Shown here: in pieces, positions 6,273 through 8,144 of the stretch
Layout of the letters: every line of letters begins with the position of its first letter
Numbering within the stretch: the first letter of the stretch is position 1
Source of the DNA: Caryophanales bacterium UBA7057
GTDB taxonomy: Bacteria; Bacillota_I; Bacilli_A; RF39; UBA660
Length of the DNA stretch: 8,144 nt
Direction: 5' to 3'
Assembly: GCA_002493865.1 (NCBI GenBank)
Contig: DLAC01000038.1
Span: 1-8,144 of the forward strand
Program-made: the position numbers and the translations under genes
The notes under the pieces: model-generated
What the model saw: the letters and a program-made list of their open reading frames with translations, nothing else
Databases searched by the model: none
Told to the model about the DNA's origin: nothing

Positions 6273-6818
6273 TTAAACTGTCATCAATTCTTCTTCTTTT
6301 TCTTTTGATTTTTCATCAATTATTTTATTATATTTTCCAACTAAATCTTGTACTTGATTTTGAAGACTTTTTTGTTCATCCTCAGAGATTTCTTCTTTTT
6401 CAATATCTTCGTTCGCCTCATGTCTAATATTACGAATCGAAATACGGGCATCTTCTCCCATGGCTTTCACCTGTTTTACAAGTTCTTTTCTTCTTTCCTC
6501 TGTAAGGGCTGGAACTATAATTCGAATGGTTTCTCCATCATTATTTGGAGTATATCCTAAATTTGCTTCAAAAATAGCTTTCTCAATTCCAGATAAACAT
6601 CCACGATCAAACGGCTTAATTAATAGTTGTCTTGCTTCTGGCACAGAAATGGTCGCAAGTTGTTTTAAAGGTGTTAAAGTCCCATAATAATCTACCATCA
6701 CTCCATCTAGGCTATTGGGATTTGCTCTACCTGCACGCACTGTTGAAAATCTCTTTTCTAGATTTTCAATTGCTTTTTGCATCTTATCTTCTACTGATTT
6801 CATCAAATCTATATTCAT
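6273..6818 (-). CDS. frr: Ribosome recycling factor
   Basis: This 181-residue protein acts with EF-G to split the 70S ribosome after termination; the usual length is about 185. Domain I is the three-helix bundle (about 1-30 and 106-181) and domain II is the inserted beta domain (about 31-105). Signature segments are VRAGRANP (27-34), VDYYGTLTPLKQLA (42-55), PFDRG (69-73), IEKAI then LGYTPNNDG (87-95), PALTEERRKELVK (103-115) and IRNIRHEAN (128-136). Conserved Arg129 and Arg132 lie at the positions known from Escherichia coli RRF. ATG 6818 has AAAGGT 9 nt upstream. It lacks the common pyrH/tsf/rpsB neighbours on its upstream side, where a divergent gene begins. The next gene in the same direction starts after 26 nt. 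Confidence 0.97.
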   Translation of the reverse strand: MNIDLMKSVEDKMQKAIENLEKRFSTVRAGRANPNSLDGVMVDYYGTLTPLKQLATISVPEARQLLIKPFDRGCLSGIEKAIFEANLGYTPNNDGETIRIIVPALTEERRKELVKQVKAMGEDARISIRNIRHEANEDIEKEEISEDEQKSLQNQVQDLVGKYNKIIDEKSKEKEEELMTV

Positions 6819-6848
6819 ATTTTTCTTACCTTTCTATAAATATCTTTC

Positions 6849-6884
6849 TATTTCAATTATATTATAAAAGGGAAATAATGAAAA
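6849..6884 (-). promoter_or_regulatory. Probable frr promoter
   Basis: On the minus strand TTTTCA (6884-6879) and TATAAT (6861-6856) are 17 nt apart, placing the start near 6849, about 30 nt before the frr ATG. A second, overlapping TATAAT at 6866-6861 has no convincing -35. The -35 hexamer is four of six, so the exact register is uncertain. Confidence 0.6.
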
Positions 6885-6911
6885 GCACTTTTTCTTAATT
6901 TTAGAATATAT

Positions 6912-6947
6912 TTGTAACAGAAAAGCTTTTATGTTATGATAAACACA
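6912..6947 (+). promoter_or_regulatory. Promoter of the divergent SAM-binding protein gene
   Basis: TTGTAA (6912-6917) and TATGAT (6935-6940) are 17 nt apart, with an extended -10 TG at 6932-6933. The expected start is near 6947, giving a leader of about 40 nt. The spacer contains the 10-bp palindrome AAAAGCTTTT (6921-6930). Confidence 0.7.
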
Positions 6948-6987
6948 CATGAAAAATTAGAATTGGAATCAAATTAGAGGTGGATCT

Positions 6988-7914
6988 ATGACACAAACAG
7001 AAAGGGATATCGAGGCTGCTTCCTCAATAATTGAAGGGAAAATGGTAAAAGACCCATATCAAAAAATTTATCGTACTCAAACAAAAAATTCTAGAGAATT
7101 ATTTAAAAACTTATCTTCTCATTGGGAAAACAGTCTATTTATTGGAGGTAGTGCCGATCAGTTTTTGAATGCAATCCTCTATGGCAGTCGAAATCTAACA
7201 ATTATAGATAGTAATCCCTTAGCAATTCATTATATTTTATTAAAACTAGCATCTCTTCAGCAACTAAATAATAAAGGGTTTCTAGCATTTACTAGTTGGA
7301 ATTTAAAAGAGGATCTAGACTTACAACAATTATTGAATCAGTTGGAATCATTGTTAGATAAAAATTATCCATATTTTCAAGGAAATCCAGTTCAATTTTG
7401 GAGAGCTTTATTTACAAATTATTCAAGAGAGGAAATCGCCCAGAATCTTTTTTACGATGAATCTATAGAATATGAAAATTGTTATGTAAAAGAAGCAATG
7501 CGATTTAGAAACCCTTATTTAGAAAAGAGATTCTTTAGTTATTTAAAAAAAGTACTTCCTCTGGCTAATATTCAAATAATCAATCAAGATATTCAAGCAA
7601 TTGATACAATTTATAACCTACCACCATTAGATAAAGTCTATCTTTCGAATATCCTATTAGATATGAATCTTTCCTTAGAGGCATACCAACGTTTTCTATG
7701 TGAAAAAATATATCCTTTATTATCTTTCAATGGAGAAGCAGTGGTTGCTTATTTAGATTTTTCCCATACTTATGGTGCTGATTTAAATAGCTTAGGCACC
7801 ATTGATCAAATTATTGATTTCTTTACTGAACAAGGTTGTCGTTCTGAGTTATTACTTGAACCAAATATCCAAAACCAAATTCATGTTGCATTTGTTTATC
7901 AAAAGAAAAGATAG
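6988..7914 (+). CDS. Rossmann-fold, probably SAM-binding protein, DUF3419/BtaA-like
   Basis: The 308-residue soluble protein has no signal peptide. Start ATG 6988 is preceded by GAGGTG at 5 nt. SLFIGGSADQFLNAIL (49-64) looks like the glycine-rich SAM loop of class I methyltransferase folds. LTIIDSNPLAIHYILLKLAS (70-89) gives the acidic end of strand 2 (D74) and the N-P pair followed by a helix. NIQIINQDIQAI (194-205) and DKVYLSNILLDM (215-226) resemble later strands, and NGEAVVAYLD (248-257) the next. The combination GGxxxxFLxxIL, (D)xNPxxxxxLLKLAxLxxL and LSNI recalls the DUF3419 family, which includes BtaA (transfer of 3-amino-3-carboxypropyl from SAM to diacylglycerol). No BtaB-like partner is visible, so betaine-lipid synthesis is not implied. 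It could also be another class I SAM enzyme. It stands alone between its own promoter and a terminator. Confidence 0.8.
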   Translation: MTQTERDIEAASSIIEGKMVKDPYQKIYRTQTKNSRELFKNLSSHWENSLFIGGSADQFLNAILYGSRNLTIIDSNPLAIHYILLKLASLQQLNNKGFLAFTSWNLKEDLDLQQLLNQLESLLDKNYPYFQGNPVQFWRALFTNYSREEIAQNLFYDESIEYENCYVKEAMRFRNPYLEKRFFSYLKKVLPLANIQIINQDIQAIDTIYNLPPLDKVYLSNILLDMNLSLEAYQRFLCEKIYPLLSFNGEAVVAYLDFSHTYGADLNSLGTIDQIIDFFTEQGCRSELLLEPNIQNQIHVAFVYQKKR

Positions 7915-7937
7915 AAATTGATTCTCTATCTTTATTA
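7907..7937. terminator. Hairpin between convergent genes, probable bidirectional terminator
   Basis: AAAGATAGA (7907-7915) pairs perfectly with TCTATCTTT (7925-7933) across a 9-nt loop. The left arm contains the TAG stop of the plus-strand gene. In the plus direction the U-tract is short (TTTATT); in the minus direction TTTTCTTTTG follows, which is better. It serves the plus gene ending at 7914 and the minus gene ending at 7956. Confidence 0.65.
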
Positions 7938-7955
7938 GTCCATTCATTCATAAAT

Positions 7956-8144
7956 TTAATTTGTCTCTGAAATATTTTTAATTTCTTCAATCGATAAGCC
8001 AGTAATCTTAGAAATTAGAGAAGTATCTAATTTTTCTTTTAACATAGCCTTCGCAATCTCTATTTTTTCTTTCTTCTTTCCTTCCTCGAGACCTTCTTCC
8101 TTTCCTTCTTCTTTTCCTTTTTCTTCGGCATGATATAATTCTGT
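7956..8144 (-). CDS. C-terminal 62 residues of a Rpn/PD-(D/E)XK transposase-nuclease family protein (partial at right edge)
   Basis: The frame enters at the right edge and ends in TAA at 7958-7956; the catalytic part lies outside the window. The visible tail has a lysine/glutamate/glycine run (EEKGKEEGKEEGLEEGKKKEK, broken into KEEG/LEEG units) at residues 7-27. It is followed by IEIAKAMLKEKLDTSLISK and ITGLSIEEIKNIS (47-59). This G-K-E-E-G repeat plus an 'IxxxTGLSxEEIxxL'-type ending is the hallmark tail I know from the PDDEXK_2/Rpn (TIGR01784) family of recombination-promoting nucleases. Whether the nuclease domain is intact, or whether this is a decayed copy, cannot be seen. Its convergent orientation gives it no operon relation to the neighbour. 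Confidence 0.75.
   Translation of the reverse strand, partial: TELYHAEEKGKEEGKEEGLEEGKKKEKIEIAKAMLKEKLDTSLISKITGLSIEEIKNISETN

Noticed and set aside
6988..7914. Betaine-lipid synthesis locus
   Set aside because: Only a BtaA/DUF3419-like similarity is seen; no BtaB-like methyltransferase is adjacent, so the pathway cannot be claimed.

Overview
The window is AT-rich, tightly packed bacterial DNA that looks like a low-GC Bacillota chromosome. The signs are a T-box leader on the phenylalanyl-tRNA synthetase operon, AAAGGA/GAGG ribosome binding sites, TATAAT-type promoters and U-tract terminators. Every complete gene ends in TAA or TAG and Trp is written TGG, so nothing points to the Mycoplasma code, although the window alone cannot exclude it. 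An uncultured gut Bacilli/Erysipelotrichales-like lineage would fit, but this is an impression from protein style and not a demonstrated placement.

From the left, on the minus strand: a membrane-anchored protein of unknown function running off the left edge (1-458), with its own extended -10 promoter. It is insulated from the next operon by two intrinsic terminators. That operon, read right to left, is T-box leader (about 4885-4661), pheS (4624-3566), pheT (3579-1213, overlapping pheS by 14 nt) and a NUDIX hydrolase gene (1156-659). The leader carries a Stem I apical region, a UUC (Phe) specifier, the conserved T-box sequence and a strong terminator hairpin.

Upstream of pheST, still on the minus strand, are frr (ribosome recycling factor, 6818-6273) and, 26 nt after it, a 446-residue lipoprotein-like protein that I do not recognise. 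That protein has two 44-residue tandem repeats, and the pheS promoter starts inside the end of its gene. The frr gene is transcribed divergently from a plus-strand gene (6988-7914) for a Rossmann-type, probably SAM-binding, protein that resembles the DUF3419/BtaA family. This gene meets, tail to tail, the last 62 codons of a minus-strand gene whose repeat-rich tail looks like the C-terminus of the Rpn/PD-(D/E)XK transposase-nuclease family (8144-7956). A hairpin between them could terminate transcription from both sides.

The theme is translation: charging of tRNA-Phe controlled by sensing uncharged tRNA-Phe, and ribosome recycling. Around it sit a housekeeping-type NUDIX enzyme and three poorly characterised proteins. 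I see no CRISPR array, tRNA or rRNA gene, complete insertion sequence, or defence or toxin-antitoxin cassette. The parts most worth a second look are the repeat-bearing lipoprotein candidate, the orphan SAM-binding protein and the junction where the upstream gene, the pheS promoter and the T-box meet.
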